Source: Camarhynchus parvulus
Lineage: Eukaryota; Chordata; Aves; Passeriformes; Thraupidae
Reading direction: 5' to 3'
DNA: 64,000 bases
NCBI RefSeq assembly: GCF_901933205.1
Contig: NC_044600.1
Span: 5,556,501 to 5,620,500 of the forward strand
The notes under the pieces are model-generated. The model had not been told where the DNA came from and did no database searches. It saw nothing but the letters and a program-made list of their open reading frames with translations. The first letter of the stretch is position 1, and every line of letters begins with the position of its first letter. Both the position numbers and the translations under genes were made by a program. Below are positions 1 through 11,394 of the stretch, piece by piece.

Positions 1-1950
1 GTGTCAGGTCCTGGCTGGAAGAAGAGCAGCTCTGGCAGGATAATGAGCAGCCACAGGCCAGGCTGGGCTCCCAAAGGCTGTAGGAGCTTGGGGGTGATCC
101 TGCTTCCCCTCCCTGGTCCTGCCCTGTCCCTGCCAGGTGTTCCTGTGCTGGTGCCAACACCTCGTCACCTCCCTGCCATGACCCTTTTCCAGCAGCGAGG
201 CACAATTAGGAAGCTGCTTTTTCCCTGCTGTGTCCAGCAGCTGCTTCCCTCCACTCTGCTGGCTCTGACCTTCCTCTTCTCCTCTGCCTCCGAGCAGCCC
301 AAGGAATACACTGGGAATGGGCAGAGTGGGCTTGTCACTCCTGGGGACACCATCCCCACCCCACAGCCCCAGCCAGGGGTGGCACTGGGGGGTCAGACAA
401 GCCACCCCCCTGGCTGACCCAGCCATGTGGTGCCTCTGTGGCTTCCTGCCTGGAGAAATTCCTGCTTTTCTTCACCAAGGGCTCCGTCCTGGCTCTCCCC
501 AGCAGCCGCAGGCGACCAGGAAATTTATTAGACTTGTAAAACTTCAGGGCTCAAATCTAATTGTCTCCTTCTCCCCCTGCTCCCTGGAGGGAAGCTCCTT
601 GATTTAAGCCCCAATTCCAAGCCCAGCCAGCGTGTCAGCACTCAGAGTTCAAAGTCAAATGAGCCATTTGTGCCAGGGCCAAGGGATAATTACAGTTCCT
701 GTGGATCAGGGACCTGGAGCAGCTCCTGTCCTGACAGAGGGGCACCATCCCTTGTTTGGGGACACCAGCCCAGCTCACTGGAGCTGAATGGGACAGAGCT
801 GAGGCATCCCAGTTCACTATGGCAGCAGGAATGTGGTGTTTGTTCAACAGCACAAGAAACCCCTGCAGGTGAACACAACTCCTCTGCCATGGGCTCTGCC
901 CAACCCCAGAATTTGTAGAGAGTCACAGAAAGGTCTGTGAGGGGACTGAGGTTGGATTAATGGCATGAGAGCTTCCAGCAGAGCTGGGTTTGCTCAGCCA
1001 CAAAAAGCAGCACCTGATGGGTGGGAAATGGAGCTGGGTGGGGACAAAAGGTGGTTCAGAAATGAAGGAGCTGAAGGCTTGGGTTGGGATTTAACCCCAG
1101 CCAGGAACTCAGCCCATCACCCCCAGTGATGCAGGGCTGGCCCTTCCTCGGAGTCTTTTGGGGAACAAGGACACCCCTGTGCTGGGATGAAGGCTGCCTG
1201 TGGAAGTGAGGGCTGGGAGTTCAGGGAAGAGAGGGCTGGGATGGCTCCTGCATTGGGGATGGTTTGAGCTGGACCAAAAGTGCTGAAGCCAAGGAGGAAG
1301 GGATGTTCCACTGTAGGCTTGGGGATGATCCAAGTGCTTTTCCCCCTGTAATTCCCTGCAGAACTCCTGTCCAGCGCCCTTGCTGAGCCTGTAGTGCCTC
1401 ACTGAGCGGTGATGGGACTCTGCTTCCAGCCCTGCCTGCTCCACGTCCCCACAGAGAATGAGGATTTTTGTGGGGCTGAGTGCCTTCGTCTGATCCCTTG
1501 ACTGAAAAACCACCCTGAGCTCCCTAAATCCCTTCAGCCTTCCCCATGGTTTCACACAGGCGGTTTAATTGGGAAGTTCTGTGCTTATCTGGGGGTTATC
1601 CCAGCTGGGATAGGGCTCCATGGCAGTCTGTAATGCCAAACTCTGTCTCACCGGCTCCATCAGCCACAGCCACCCAGAGTTTGTTGCCTGAAACAGCTTT
1701 ATTCCAGCAAATTATAAACCCCAGGAGATTTTGCAGCTCTGCTTGGGACCCACCTGGCAAGAGCAATCCCATTTCCCTCCTAGCTTCCCTGTGGAAGATA
1801 AACTTTATTTTTCCATTCCTCAACTTTCCCTGAGCCTTGTTGGCCGTGGCAGAGCTGCTGGGCTGGGCCCATTACTCCCCTGCACATCCCATCCCCGTTC
1901 CAGCTTGGAGAGGGTGGGGATGATGCCATGGGGGGGCTGCAGGGCAAGAG
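1..1950. other. unique noncoding stretch
   Basis: No gene or repeat family recognised. Two short A+T-richer patches stand out, near 520-570 and 1,680-1,830. The longest open frame (minus strand, 1,109-1,555) is proline- and serine-rich with no recognisable motif, as expected from GC-rich noncoding DNA. Confidence 0.55.
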
Positions 1951-2081
1951 AACCATCCCTGGAAGTGTCCAAGGCCAGGCTGGATGGGGCTGGGACAGTG
2001 GAAGGTGTCCCTGCCTGTGGCAAGGAGGGGAATGAAAATGGGCTTTAAGGTCTCTTCCAACCCAAACAATTCCATGATTCC
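1951..2081 (+). mobile_element. CR1 LINE 3' fragment
   Basis: The fragment holds the CR1 series CCATCCCTGGAAGTGTCCAA, AAGGCCAGGCTGGATGGGGC, GTGGAAGGTGTCCCTGCC and TTTAAGGTCTCTTCCAACCC. It ends in a CCATGATTCC octamer-like tail. Only the last 130 or so bases of the LINE remain, so it is a dead 5'-truncated copy. Confidence 0.9.
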
Positions 2082-3309
2082 CAAAAGCTGATGTTGAGCC
2101 CAGGGAATGTGGCTGCTGCTCCTGAGGGCTCAGACCTCGCCCCACTGAAGGATCCCAGGTGGTGTGTGAACTTGCAGCCTTCCCTGGCTCCCGATTTCCT
2201 GGGCCTCGCAAGCTGCTCCCCAGAAATTTGCAAATCAAGAAAGGAAGTTAAAATTCCGTCTCCAGAAATAGCTGATTCCTGGGTTTGCAGCTTGTCTGGG
2301 AGCTGCTGGCAATTTTGTCATTTGTAGTTGGGAGAAGGGAGGGGGGAAAAAAGAAAAGGGAGAAATAAGAAAATGCAAAATCCGATAAGGACAGAAAGCT
2401 GAAGCCTGGATGGAGCCAGGAATTAGAGGAGGAGCCCAGGAGATGCTTGGAGGTGTCCAACACCCTGTGAGCCATGGTCCCCAGGCACTGTGCCATGGAG
2501 GGAGGTGACAACAGCCCCTTTCTGGACAGCTCTGCTGTGCCAATCCATCTCAGTCCCTCTCATCCAGAGAAATGAATGGATACAGCACCGGGAGTGGATC
2601 AGGGGAGATTTATGGGGAGGGATTAAAAGAACTAAATATCCAGAGCTGGGTGGGGAGATGTTTAAAGGAAAGGGCGCGTGTGTGCAGGCAGGGAGTGAAA
2701 AGTGTAATAACACTCTATAAATATTTGAAGGTGGAGGCACCAGCAGCAGATTGATTTATTTGTGGCTGTGGAAATGAGATGAGGCTATGGAAGAGGGATG
2801 GGAGAAGCCAGAGCAGTTTTCCTGAAGAAGGAGCATGGACCCCATCACCTGGGGGCAGGTGGGGGTGCTCAGAGGACACAGGGAATGTGGCATGCCTGAT
2901 TTGGGCTGAGTGGCCCCTGGTGCTCCAGTTCAGAGCACGATGCTGGTGGAGATGGTCTGGAACCTGTCAACTCCATCAAACTCAGCTCCGTGAGCTTTTC
3001 CATTCATCTCTTCCCCAACAGCACCCAACGATGCCTGAACTGTTCCTCCTCCTCCTCCTTCTCCTCCTCCTTCTCCTCTCCCCCCCTCCCAGCCCCTCGT
3101 GCTGCCAAGCTGTTCATGTGTAAGGAGAACATCTTGGGCAGGACGAGTCCTTCCCGCTTTGCTGGCGGCCCCCCGGCCCCCTCCCAGCTCGGTGTCACGT
3201 TGTCCCTGCCGAGTGTGCCACGCTGGGTGGCAGAGCCTGGCTGGCATCGGCGCCGCCGCGAACGCGACAGATGGGAGCGAGGAAGGCTCGCTCCGCCTGT
3301 GCCAGGGTG
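2082..3309. other. unique noncoding stretch with purine and A+T patches
   Basis: A purine run (G3-6 and A5-6 blocks) lies at about 2,336-2,375. An A+T-rich patch at 2,700-2,760 contains CTATAAATA and could be a TATA- or MEF2-like site. The (TCC)n tract at 3,041-3,095 is listed separately. No coding gene seen. Confidence 0.5.
3041..3095. repeat. (TCC)n polypyrimidine microsatellite
   Basis: An imperfect run of TCC and TTC triplets passes into C-rich sequence. It creates runs of serine or leucine (plus strand) or glutamate (minus strand) in overlapping open frames, which therefore are not evidence for protein. Confidence 0.85.
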
Positions 3310-3480
3310 AAAATGGCTCAGCTGCAAATGAATATTTCCAGAAACCTCTCCTTTCCCTGCTTTATAATTACGAGCAGATTTTTCTTGGGGATAAAAGGGA
3401 GGCTGGTTTCAAAAAAGAACTGACCCTGTGTGGGAAGAACGGTTTTCTTCTTGGAAAAATTATGGTGCCTTGAGCGAGTT
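3310..3480. promoter_or_regulatory. candidate conserved noncoding element
   Basis: This A+T-richer island stands out from C-rich flanks. It contains TGCAAATGAATATT (octamer-like ATGCAAAT relative), TTTATAATTACGAG and AAAATTATGG homeodomain-type cores. Its role as an enhancer is inferred from composition only. Confidence 0.3.
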
Positions 3481-4015
3481 TAACTCTTCTGCTTCCTGCA
3501 GGCAGGAGAGGATTCTCTGCGTCCAAATTCCCATCAGTCAGCTCCGAGCCTGAGGCTTGGCTCCGGAAACCTCCCAGCACAGGAACAGGAGGCTGTTTTA
3601 AACCAGCCAGTTCCTCTTTCAGGCTCTGTGTGGGGGGCTGCGACCCCATGGGAAGCCCTTCCTTGGAAGCTTCTGGAGCATCTGTGGCAGGCAGGACCCC
3701 ACACATGAAGGTCTCTGGGACGCACTGGTGGGAGGTGGGACATGGTGGTGTTGCCTGGTGATGGCTGTGGGGGTCCCTGCTCTGCTCTGTGGGTCCCACC
3801 AGGGCTATTCCATGAGGAATTCCAGCTGGGGAGACCCCAGATTGGATTTGTGTATTGAAACCCAACCTGGAATTCTCTGGAAGGTGTCTGGTGCTGCCCA
3901 GTAGGGGCTGGGCTGAGCACTGGGCTCCATCCCACCTGTGGGATCTTCTGCCAACTCTCATTCCACGGGGATGGAGGGAGGGAAGGCAGCTGGGAATGAG
4001 CTGAGAGGTGCCCAT
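3481..4015. other. unique noncoding stretch
   Basis: No gene recognised. A 270-codon minus-strand open frame crosses from here into the neighbouring CACATCACACA repeat. Its N-terminal part is translated repeat (CDVTMELCDMELCD-like), so it is judged spurious. Confidence 0.55.
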
Positions 4016-4250
4016 GATCACATCACACACGTCCATGCCCCCATCACACAATTCCATATCACACAATTCCATGGTCACATCACACACACCCATGCTGACA
4101 CCACAGATGCCCATGGTCACGTCACAGATGTACACAGCCAGGCAAACATGTCCATGTCCCATCACATAATTCCATATCACACAATTCCCTGGTCACATCA
4201 CACAATTCCATGATCACATCAAAGATGTGCATGGTCACACCATGAGGTGT
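4016..4250. repeat. degenerate minisatellite, TCACATCACACAATTCCATGG type
   Basis: About a dozen imperfect copies of a TCACATCACACAATTCCATGG-like unit occur, mostly 15-28 bp apart. The internal motifs CACAATTCCAT and CATGGTCAC recur. Unit length varies, so this is an old or frequently slipping array. Confidence 0.8.
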
Positions 4251-4444
4251 CCATCCCATCCTCACCATGCTCCTCACCAGAGCATTGTGGCCATGCATGA
4301 CCATCATCCCAAAGCTGGGAGCTCTGGGACACAGGATCCCCTTCCCTGTATCCAAACCACTTCCACCGTGTCAGGAACGCCTCAGGAAATTCACCGACAG
4401 ACACGAGAGGCAAAGGGGTCCTTGGAAGTTTTCCCCAGCATGAG

Positions 4445-4730
4445 GGAAGCTCTTGAAGTTGATTCCTAGAACAGGCACCTTATTAGGGAGCGTCGGGGCG
4501 AACTTTGAACAGCTCTTACACGGAAACAGATCTGCCTCTCGAGCAGCAGTTTGCTGTGTTCCTTTTGATAACGATAATGATCTTACATTGCGGCGCTGCC
4601 TTTCATCTCGCCCGATCTTAATGAGCTTTACAGACAAATGTGCAAGCGATACGGGCAGATCCATTCTGCCGACAATGCCAGCGCTGGATGTGGCAGGTGT
4701 CTGGGAATCAGCCCGCGCCGGAGCGGGAGG
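4445..4730. promoter_or_regulatory. strong candidate conserved noncoding element
   Basis: Composition changes sharply from C-rich flanks to balanced sequence with many retained CpGs (GCGTCGGGGCG, GCGGCGCTG, GCGATACGGG, GCCGAC). Two GATA cores lie 6 bp apart in GATAACGATAATGATC (from 4,567). A plus-strand frame is open across it but has no recognisable protein signature. CpG retention and dense motif-like content suggest selection; no alignment was available to test this. Confidence 0.45.
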
Positions 4731-6271
4731 GATGGGGGTTTGTTTTGATTTCTCCTTATTTATTGAGAATGCAGGCAGCATTTTAGAGAAGTGGGATTTG
4801 GCAAGCTTGGATTTGGCCAGGACAACAAAGTTGTCTCTCTGTCTTTCCTTTTGGAGCCGTTCCTCTCCTCGATCCATATTTCAGCTGCGTCGGTGCCAGG
4901 GAAGGGATCGCTGCCTGGCGTGGAGCTCATGGCTCCGGGGCTCTGCCGGGTGTTTCATGTGCTTCAGAGGTGCCAAGAGGAGGGACATGTGCCAGAATAG
5001 CCCATGGCCCGTGCCCACAGAGCTCAGCTGGGCTTGGACTGGGGGGCTGCATCCATCACAGCCTCTCCCTGCAGTTCTGCTCCCAGGTTTTTCTCCCTGT
5101 TTCTCACCCATGCCCCAAATGATGGGGTGGGATCTGCTCCCTCATCCAGCAGGATATTTCCAGCCACTGTTGTGTTCAAGGGTAGAGGTATCACCTTGGA
5201 GGCTGGGCTCTGTGTCCCTGGAGTCTCCTGGGTTCCCAATCCATCAGGCCAAATTTAGCATTGTCATGAGGAGCAGTCCCCCAGCACAACACATCTCCTG
5301 CATCTCCTGCATCTCCTCCATCTCTTCCCCATCCATGAGGGCACTGCTCTGTTTCTCCCCATAGCAACCAGCTCAGGAGCCAGCCTGCAGTGGAGAGGGA
5401 AAGGCAGGAGCTGGGAGCATCCCAGTGCCCCCAGGTTCTGTTTTGAGCCAATATTCTACCCAGTGATCCCAGGCCAAAGGGAAAACTGCTGCTGATTCTG
5501 GTGCTGTTCAGGTGTTGCTGGAGCCTCCTGCCTTCCCCATCCATAAGGCTGGAATACTCCTCCTCCTCATTCAGGATTTTTCCCCAGGAAATATCTGTCT
5601 GCCCATCCCAGCACCCAAACAGGGCTGTGTGTGGGTGCTGCTGTCCCTCCCCTCCTGGGATGTGCCCCACTCCTTTTGGCCCTTTGGTTCACAAATGCTT
5701 TCAACCTTTGGGGTTTATGTGAAAGCAAATTCCTTTTCTCTCCTCTGTTTCTCTCCCTCTCAAGCTGACCCCTCCTGAGAGCCCTTTTATCCTCCTGTAT
5801 CTCCATTTCCACCTCTTTTCTGGGGGCTGTGATGGGGTTAACCCTTCCTTTGCTGTATGAGGTTGGTAATATTGCTGCTGCTCAGGATATTTGGGGTTAA
5901 AAGCAAACCCTTGTGCTGAGTCCCTGCCAGGGGGCCCACAGGAGATTGGTGTGGGACATCCCAGCCCAGAGGTTCTGCTCTCATGTTCACTCCCGAGGTT
6001 TTAATTCCCTGGGGAGCAGGGAATTCAGAAATGGGTCTGGGGGAAGATGTTTTGTTGCCAACAAGAAGAGCCCTGTGGGGAGATGAGATAAATGCTTGTT
6101 TGCTCTAATAAAAATTCATTAGTGAAGCTGATCGACAGCAAAGGACACAAACACTGACTCTCCTGAGTGCTGATGTGTGATGGGAATGCTGGAGTGGTTA
6201 TCAGGACACTGCCTGTGGATTTGGGAATTGTCCAGTCCAGGACTGTCAGGCTGATGTTCACGTGGCATTTG
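4731..6271. other. unique noncoding stretch
   Basis: No gene recognised. A short CATCTCCTGCATCTCC-type repeat lies at 5,286-5,330. A half X-box (ATAGCAACC) sits near 5,362. The stretch at 6,085-6,135 is A+T-richer, with GATGAGATAAATGC and CTAATAAAAATTCATTAG. Confidence 0.5.
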
Positions 6272-6421
6272 GTGAGGCTGCCCCATCCCTGGAAGTGTCC
6301 AAGGCCAGGCTGGACAGGGCTTGGACACACCTGGGAGGGTGGAAGGTGTCCCTGCCCATGTCAGGGGTGGGACGAGCTGAGCTTTAAGGTTGTTTCCCAC
6401 CCAAAGAGTTCTGGAATTCTG
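6272..6421 (+). mobile_element. CR1 LINE 3' fragment
   Basis: CCCCATCCCTGGAAGTGTCC, AAGGCCAGGCTGGACAGGGC, GGAAGGTGTCCCTGCCCATG and TTTAAGGTTGTTTCCCACCC occur in CR1 order. The octamer tail is decayed to TTCTGGAATTC. Confidence 0.9.
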
Positions 6422-6677
6422 CTCTTGGAAGAGCAGCCATGACTCTACAGCTCCCATGGATTTCCTGTGTGTGCAGCCATTGCCTCACCCTGACTAATGG
6501 GCAGTGGCATAAAAGGAGGCAGTTTGCAGGGAATTTCAGATTGTCCAAGTCCAGTCTGGTGGCCTTGGCTCTCTGCTTGTTTACAATGAGACAATCGATG
6601 CTGCCACATTTGTGTTTGGAGCACTGTGAGAAAGGCTGAAATCTCTCCAAACCTGTTTTTCTCTGAGAATTAGAAAA

Positions 6678-6805
6678 CCACAAAAAAAAAAAAAACAACC
6701 CAACAACAACAACAACAAAAACCAAAAAACCCCACCACCAAACAAACAAACAAAAAAAACACCACAGAAGAAAAGCTCACAAAAAAAGACAAACACAACC
6801 AGATT
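6678..6805. repeat. A-rich tract with (CAA)n and (CAAA)n
   Basis: An A13 run is followed by CAACAACAACAACAA, then AAACAAACAAACAAA, then an A8 run. Such a graded A-rich tail often marks the 3' end of a retroposed copy, but no parent body is recognisable just upstream. Confidence 0.85.
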
Positions 6806-7850
6806 GGGGAGTGTTTTTATCCATGTCAACTTCCATGAAGCTCCTCTCTCCTCTATTCCCCCAATATAAGCATCCCTTGGGGCGGAATAACCAGGGGATA
6901 TCTGGTTACATCCCAGGCTCAGGAGAGGATCCTGCAGCTCCAGAGTGGATCTTTCTTCCCTCTCTCCAGCTCCAGCACAAGGCCTGTGGTGCCAGCATTG
7001 AGTTAAATGCCCGATTAGTCCCTCCCCCTTCCCAGTTAATGGCTGTGGTTGTTGCTGGGTGGGAGCCTTTGGGATCCATCAGCTCCTCTTCCTCCTCCTC
7101 TGCCCAGCTGGCCTGGGCCGGCTCCAGGGCTGCTTTTGGGGGCTGCCACTGCTGGACAACCTGGCCTGAGATCCCTTGGGAAAGGGAGGGCCGTGTTTGC
7201 CTCCTCCAGGTGATCCACCAGCCCGGGTTTGGCTGGATGAGGAGAGACAAAGGGAATAATCGGGACAGAACGGCCACAGCCTAAGGATCACAGGCAGGGA
7301 TGTGAGGATTTCTATGGAAAGGTGATTAATAATTGAGGAAAAAGCTGCCTCCTGCCTGATGCCAAACAAGAGCCCAGGGATGAGAGGTTTTCCAGGTGCT
7401 GGGTGTGAGCTCATGGCTTGTTCCACATGTGGGAGATCTCACAACTGGTGAGTGCATCCCATCCCTCCTGCTCCAGCCCCAGCATCCCCTCAGCTCCCTG
7501 GGGTGTGGGAAGATGCTGAATCCACCTTTCCTCACTTCTTGAGCATGGAAAAGCAGCTTCCAACACCTCTTTCAACTTTGTTGGCAGGGAAAAGAGCAAA
7601 TGCCAGGGAATTTTGTTGGCTCCTCGTTCTCCCTGGCATGGGGGTAGCTGTGGGACTCAGGCTGAGCTTGGGCTGAATTCAGCCAAATTCCTTAATCCCT
7701 GAAAGTGGGGAAGCCTCCTCTCTGCCTTGGACTTTGTGGTTGGTGCCTGGATCATGCACCAGGGGTGGCCCAGAGGCAAGTGAGCATTGTCACCCAGAGG
7801 TGCTCATGACATGAGCAGTATGAACTCATAACACGCTGCAGCTGCTGGTT
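6806..7850. other. unique noncoding stretch
   Basis: No gene or repeat family recognised. An A+T-richer patch at 7,300-7,345 contains GTGATTAATAATTGAGG, a paired homeodomain-type core. Confidence 0.5.
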
Positions 7851-7912
7851 TGATGATTGGAATTGGTGACCTTAAAGGTCTTTTCCAACCTTAACAATTC
7901 CATCATTTATAA
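7851..7912 (+). mobile_element. CR1 LINE extreme 3' end
   Basis: GGTGACCTTAAAGGTCTTTTCCAACCTTAACAATTCCATCATT matches the terminal CR1 segment in pieces. Upstream CR1 sequence is not recognisable, leaving a fragment of about 60 bases. Confidence 0.8.
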
Positions 7913-8129
7913 TTCCCCTCTCCCTGCACTTTCAGGGTTTAAAAACCTGATTTTATCTGAGATGGTTAATGCCCCCTCCCAGCTCCTCCAGCAGCCAGGT
8001 GAATGTCACCGTCCCTGTTTTAGAGGCAGAGGGGACACTCGGCCTGTGGAGAGCCAATGTCAGAGGCCAGTCCGTCCTCTGCTCCCTGCAGCAAGGATTT
8101 TTCTTGGAGCAACATCCCCCCTGTGTGAG

Positions 8130-8660
8130 CTGGGGCTATAAAGAACAAATAAAGTGCTGTGCAAGCCGGAGGAAACGGCGTCGTTTAAAATCTGCGCAAG
8201 GTTAAAAGGCGCGGGGAGGACACGGAATGTGCGGGTGGATGGCAGCAGAGCCGGCAGATCACGCCCAGCCCTGCCAAATCAGCCAAGCGCAGAAGGTGCG
8301 GGGAAATGGAGCTCCTCACCTGCTCCAGGACCGTCCCGGGGGATGCAGATCAGCTCCGCCGCGTTCCCCAGGGAAGGAAGGGCTGATGGATCGGTTTTTC
8401 CAGCGCCAGCCGTGGCCCTGCAGAGTCATCCCGAGCAATTAGGTGGGAGTGATGCCCTGCTGGCAGTGACAGCTCCCAGCCCCGCTCCCACCGCCCGTCC
8501 TGGCATTCCCGGCTGGAGCGCACCGCAGCCGCTCCCGGGGCTGAGTCTCCAGGGGCGGGCTGGAGGGATTTGGGAGCGTTTAGAGCCGTTTGCTCTCGCA
8601 GCCCCGCAGGCAGGGCCCGGGGCGAGTTGCCTTCCCAAATTAGGCCGCTGTTAGGTTTGG
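8130..8660. promoter_or_regulatory. TATA/CpG patch, candidate promoter or enhancer
   Basis: TATAAAG at 8,137-8,143 is followed within 20-80 bases by CpG-bearing sequence (AAGCCGG, ACGGCGTCG, CTGCGCAAGG, GGCGCGGGG). CpGs stay common to about 8,660. An AATAAA at 8,148-8,153 followed by GTGCTGTG could instead be a polyadenylation signal. No recognisable first exon follows. Confidence 0.3.
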
Positions 8661-8988
8661 CGGCTGAGGTTTCAGTTCATTTTCTTCCTGGCTCGCTCCG
8701 AGCAGCCCCATGCGGATTCCCGGGCCAGGATGCAAAGTGTCTGGGCAGCGCTCGGCCGTGCTCCCTGCTGAGCTGTTAACACTGACTTTCCATGAATATT
8801 CAGCACTGTGAGAGGCGTCCAGGATGCTCCTGCAGTCAAGGCACACTGGATCTTGACTGCCATTGGCTTCCCACGGCTTCTTGGGCAAAGCAGCCTTTGG
8901 CTCCCTTGGAGAAATCTTTTTATTTCCCTGCAGCCGAGTGTCTGGGTGAGTAATGGGAGAAGGCTCATCCAGGAAGGGAAAAAACATA
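8661..8988. other. unique noncoding stretch
   Basis: This is the decaying edge of the CpG-richer patch, followed by an A+T-richer piece (GTTAACACTGACTTTCC, ATGAATATTCAGC) near 8,777-8,805. No gene seen. Confidence 0.5.
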
Positions 8989-9262
8989 AAGTCATGGAAT
9001 GGGTTGGGTTGGAAGTCACCTTAAAGGTCATCCAATTTCACCCCTGCCATGGGCAGGGATACCTTCCACGGTCCCAGGTTGCTCCAGGTTGTCCCACCTG
9101 GCTGTGAACACTTCCAGGGATGGGGCAGCCATAGCTTTCTCTGGACAATTCTTCCCCATATCCCATCTCACCCTGCCCTCTGGCAGTGGGAAGCCTTTCC
9201 CTGTGTCCTGTGACTCCATAGCCCCTCTCCGGGGCAGGTGGCAGGAATGAGCTCAGGAAAGG
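8989..9262 (-). mobile_element. CR1 LINE 3' fragment
   Basis: The element reads in reverse: ATGGAATGGGTTGGGTTGGA at the left is the 3' end. CTGCCATGGGCAGGGATACC, CACTTCCAGGGATGGGGCAG, CCCATATCCCATCTCACCC and GTGGGAAGCCTTTCCCTGTG follow. About 270 bases are kept, one of the longer copies here. Confidence 0.92.
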
Positions 9263-10332
9263 CTCCATCCCCAGCAGGATTTGTTTCTCAGTGCAATTGG
9301 GAAGGGCAGCATCTCCCCCAGTCATTCAGCACTAATCCTGGAGTTGGCTGGAGTGGGGTGTCCATGATGAGCCCCCCAAGAGCCTTCCCCCAGGAATGTC
9401 AGCCCAGACCCACCTGCCCATGCAGGGGCCATGGGGGGCTCCTCCCTGCTGTGGCTCTGCTCCCAGAGCCTTCAGTTTGTGCCCAGAGGGAGATCCGGGA
9501 GCAGGGAAGGTCCTGAGCAGCGACTGCTGAGTTTTGCTCCCCAGCCTGTCATTCCCTGGCTGTCTGCTCCCAGCCAGCCCTGCTTTCCCACCTCAGCCCC
9601 GCTCCCATTACATGGGAACAGCTGGATGGAACCAAATTTTCACTTGCTTTTGAAGAGCCAGAAGGTCCCGTTGCCAGGAAAAACATTTACTGACAAAATA
9701 GTCGTGGATCAATTTCCCTTTCATCAGGGCGAGGGCGGCAGCGCCAATGGGGATGTTTCCTACCCAAAATTCAGGAATCACTGTCACTAAAAGGGGAACC
9801 CAGTGTGTTTCAGGCTGGTCAGGCAGCTGACACCCATCACTCCCCTGGAAGCAGCCCAGGGCTCGTGGGGACAGCCTTTGGTGGGCTTGGAATGGTTGTT
9901 CCTCTGAAAGCAGGGCTTCTGTTCAGTGGTTTGCCCTCAATAAAAGAGATTTTCCTGTCATTGCAGAGGAATTGCTGTGGGGCTTGGACTCGGAATCGTT
10001 CAGAACTTGGTGCCATGAGCTGCTGGGCTCAGCCTCTGCAGGGTCCTGCCCCAGCCTGGGATTCACCTCAGGAATTCGCTGAGCTCTTCTCTCACCAGAG
10101 CCATCTCTTGGTTGGAGATTGACCTCCACCAAGACCTGCTCCTGGTTCCTGCTTGTCCTTCCAAAAGCCCTGCTCCTCTTGCAGAGGCTGGAGCAGGATC
10201 TGGGCAGTGATGGGGAGAGCGGCTGTCACATGGACCCACCGGAGCTGCTGCTTTGGGGGAAAACAGGAATGTTCATCCCATCAGCGCTCCCTTTCCTCTG
10301 GGACAGCCCAGGCTCCACCCCCAGCCTCAAGG
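9263..10332. other. unique noncoding stretch
   Basis: No gene recognised. An A+T-richer patch at 9,640-9,790 (TCACTTGCTTTTGAAGAGCC, AAAACATTTACTGACAAAAT) is a weak conserved-element candidate. A polyadenylation hexamer AATAAA is at 9,939-9,944. Confidence 0.45.
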
Positions 10333-10480
10333 AGAATCATCAAGCTTGGAAAAGCCCTCCAAGGCTATTGACACCAACCTCTGCCTGATCCCCACCTTGT
10401 CACCAGCCCAGAGCACTGAGTGCCACATCCATGGACACCTCCAGGGGGACACTCTACCATGGCCCTGGGTAGTCTAGAAC
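10333..10480 (-). mobile_element. CR1 LINE fragment, different subfamily
   Basis: AATCATCAAGCTTGGAAAAG, CCCTCCAAGGCTATTGACAC, CACTGAGTGCCACATCC and GACACCTCCAGGGGGAC resemble the CR1 subfamilies whose reverse reads 'TTGGAAAAGACCTCCAAGAT'. They differ from the GGAAGGGACCTT type common elsewhere in the window. Confidence 0.8.
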
Positions 10481-10885
10481 TCCCTACACTCCTTGACCCC
10501 TCTCTCCCCTTTCCCTGTCCTCACACAGATGCACCCACACACTGACCTTCTCTTGGGTGAAGTTCTGTGTAATTTCCATGGTTATTCCTGCTGAGCAGCA
10601 TTCTTGGCTCTGCTCCTGCCACCCCACACCCCCCTTCCCTCTGGTCTTGGGGTTGGCTGAGCTGTGGGGCAGGAGAGCTGCAGGTTCCCAGCTGCTCTGG
10701 GGAAGGGCTTGGGGAGCATCCCGTGGTTTGGGTGATGTCTGGGTGTCTGCCTGCCTTGCTCCATGGCCTGGCTGGGGAGCTGCGCCTCTCCAAGGCACTG
10801 GCTCAGGCAGGGCTGGCATCTCCACAACCACAGGGCACTGGCCTGGGAAGTGGATTTCAGCTCATTAATCCCTGTCCACATTCAC
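10481..10885. other. unique noncoding stretch
   Basis: Nothing recognised. The sequence is GC-rich, with short open frames on both strands and no domain-like content. Confidence 0.55.
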
Positions 10886-10918
10886 CTCCCTCCCTCCCTC
10901 CCTCCCTCCCTCCCTCAG
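10886..10918. repeat. (CTCC)n microsatellite
   Basis: About eight uninterrupted CTCC tetranucleotides lie between CCACATTCAC and AGCTGGTTTT. An uninterrupted run of this length is likely to vary in length between individuals. Confidence 0.95.
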
Positions 10919-11394
10919 CTGGTTTTTCCAGGAGCCTCATCCAAGTGTGATCTGGTCGCTGTGTTTGCAGGGGTTTGGCAAGGACTCCTTCCCCGGGCTC
11001 CCTCCCCTTGCCCACTCCTTGCCCTTTCATTTGTTGGGTTTTTGCTCTGTTGTCTATTTTTCTCCTCTGTTTTTCCTTAGTTTCCATGTGCCCAGACACA
11101 CTGGAAGGGAAACTGGCTCCTGTCCCATTCCTGACCCTGCTGTGCAGACGTGGGGGATGAGCACGTTGCTCATCCCTGTCGCAGCTCAGAGGAGGAGGAG
11201 GAGAAGACCCAAAATGCATCCCAGAAACCTCCATGTGCATCTCCTGGGGGCACAGCCCCTGCAGCACCAGTCCCCCATGGAATGCAGCCTTCCCTCTGCT
11301 CCATGTGGTGCTCCAGTGGTGTTGGCTCTGCCTGGGGAAACCCTGCCCTGCAGAGCCACATCCAGGCTCCTGAGGTGCAGGAAAAATCCTTCCA
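10919..11394. other. unique noncoding stretch
   Basis: No gene recognised. A pyrimidine-rich part lies at 11,025-11,080 and a short GGA run at 11,189-11,206. Confidence 0.5.

Noticed and set aside
3368..4180. Minus-strand frame of 270 codons
   Set aside because: The start of the frame is repeat translation from the CACATCACACA array.
4453..5364. Plus-strand frame of 303 codons over the 4.45-kb candidate element
   Set aside because: The part over the element shows no protein motif and the rest is featureless; noncoding constraint explains the composition better.
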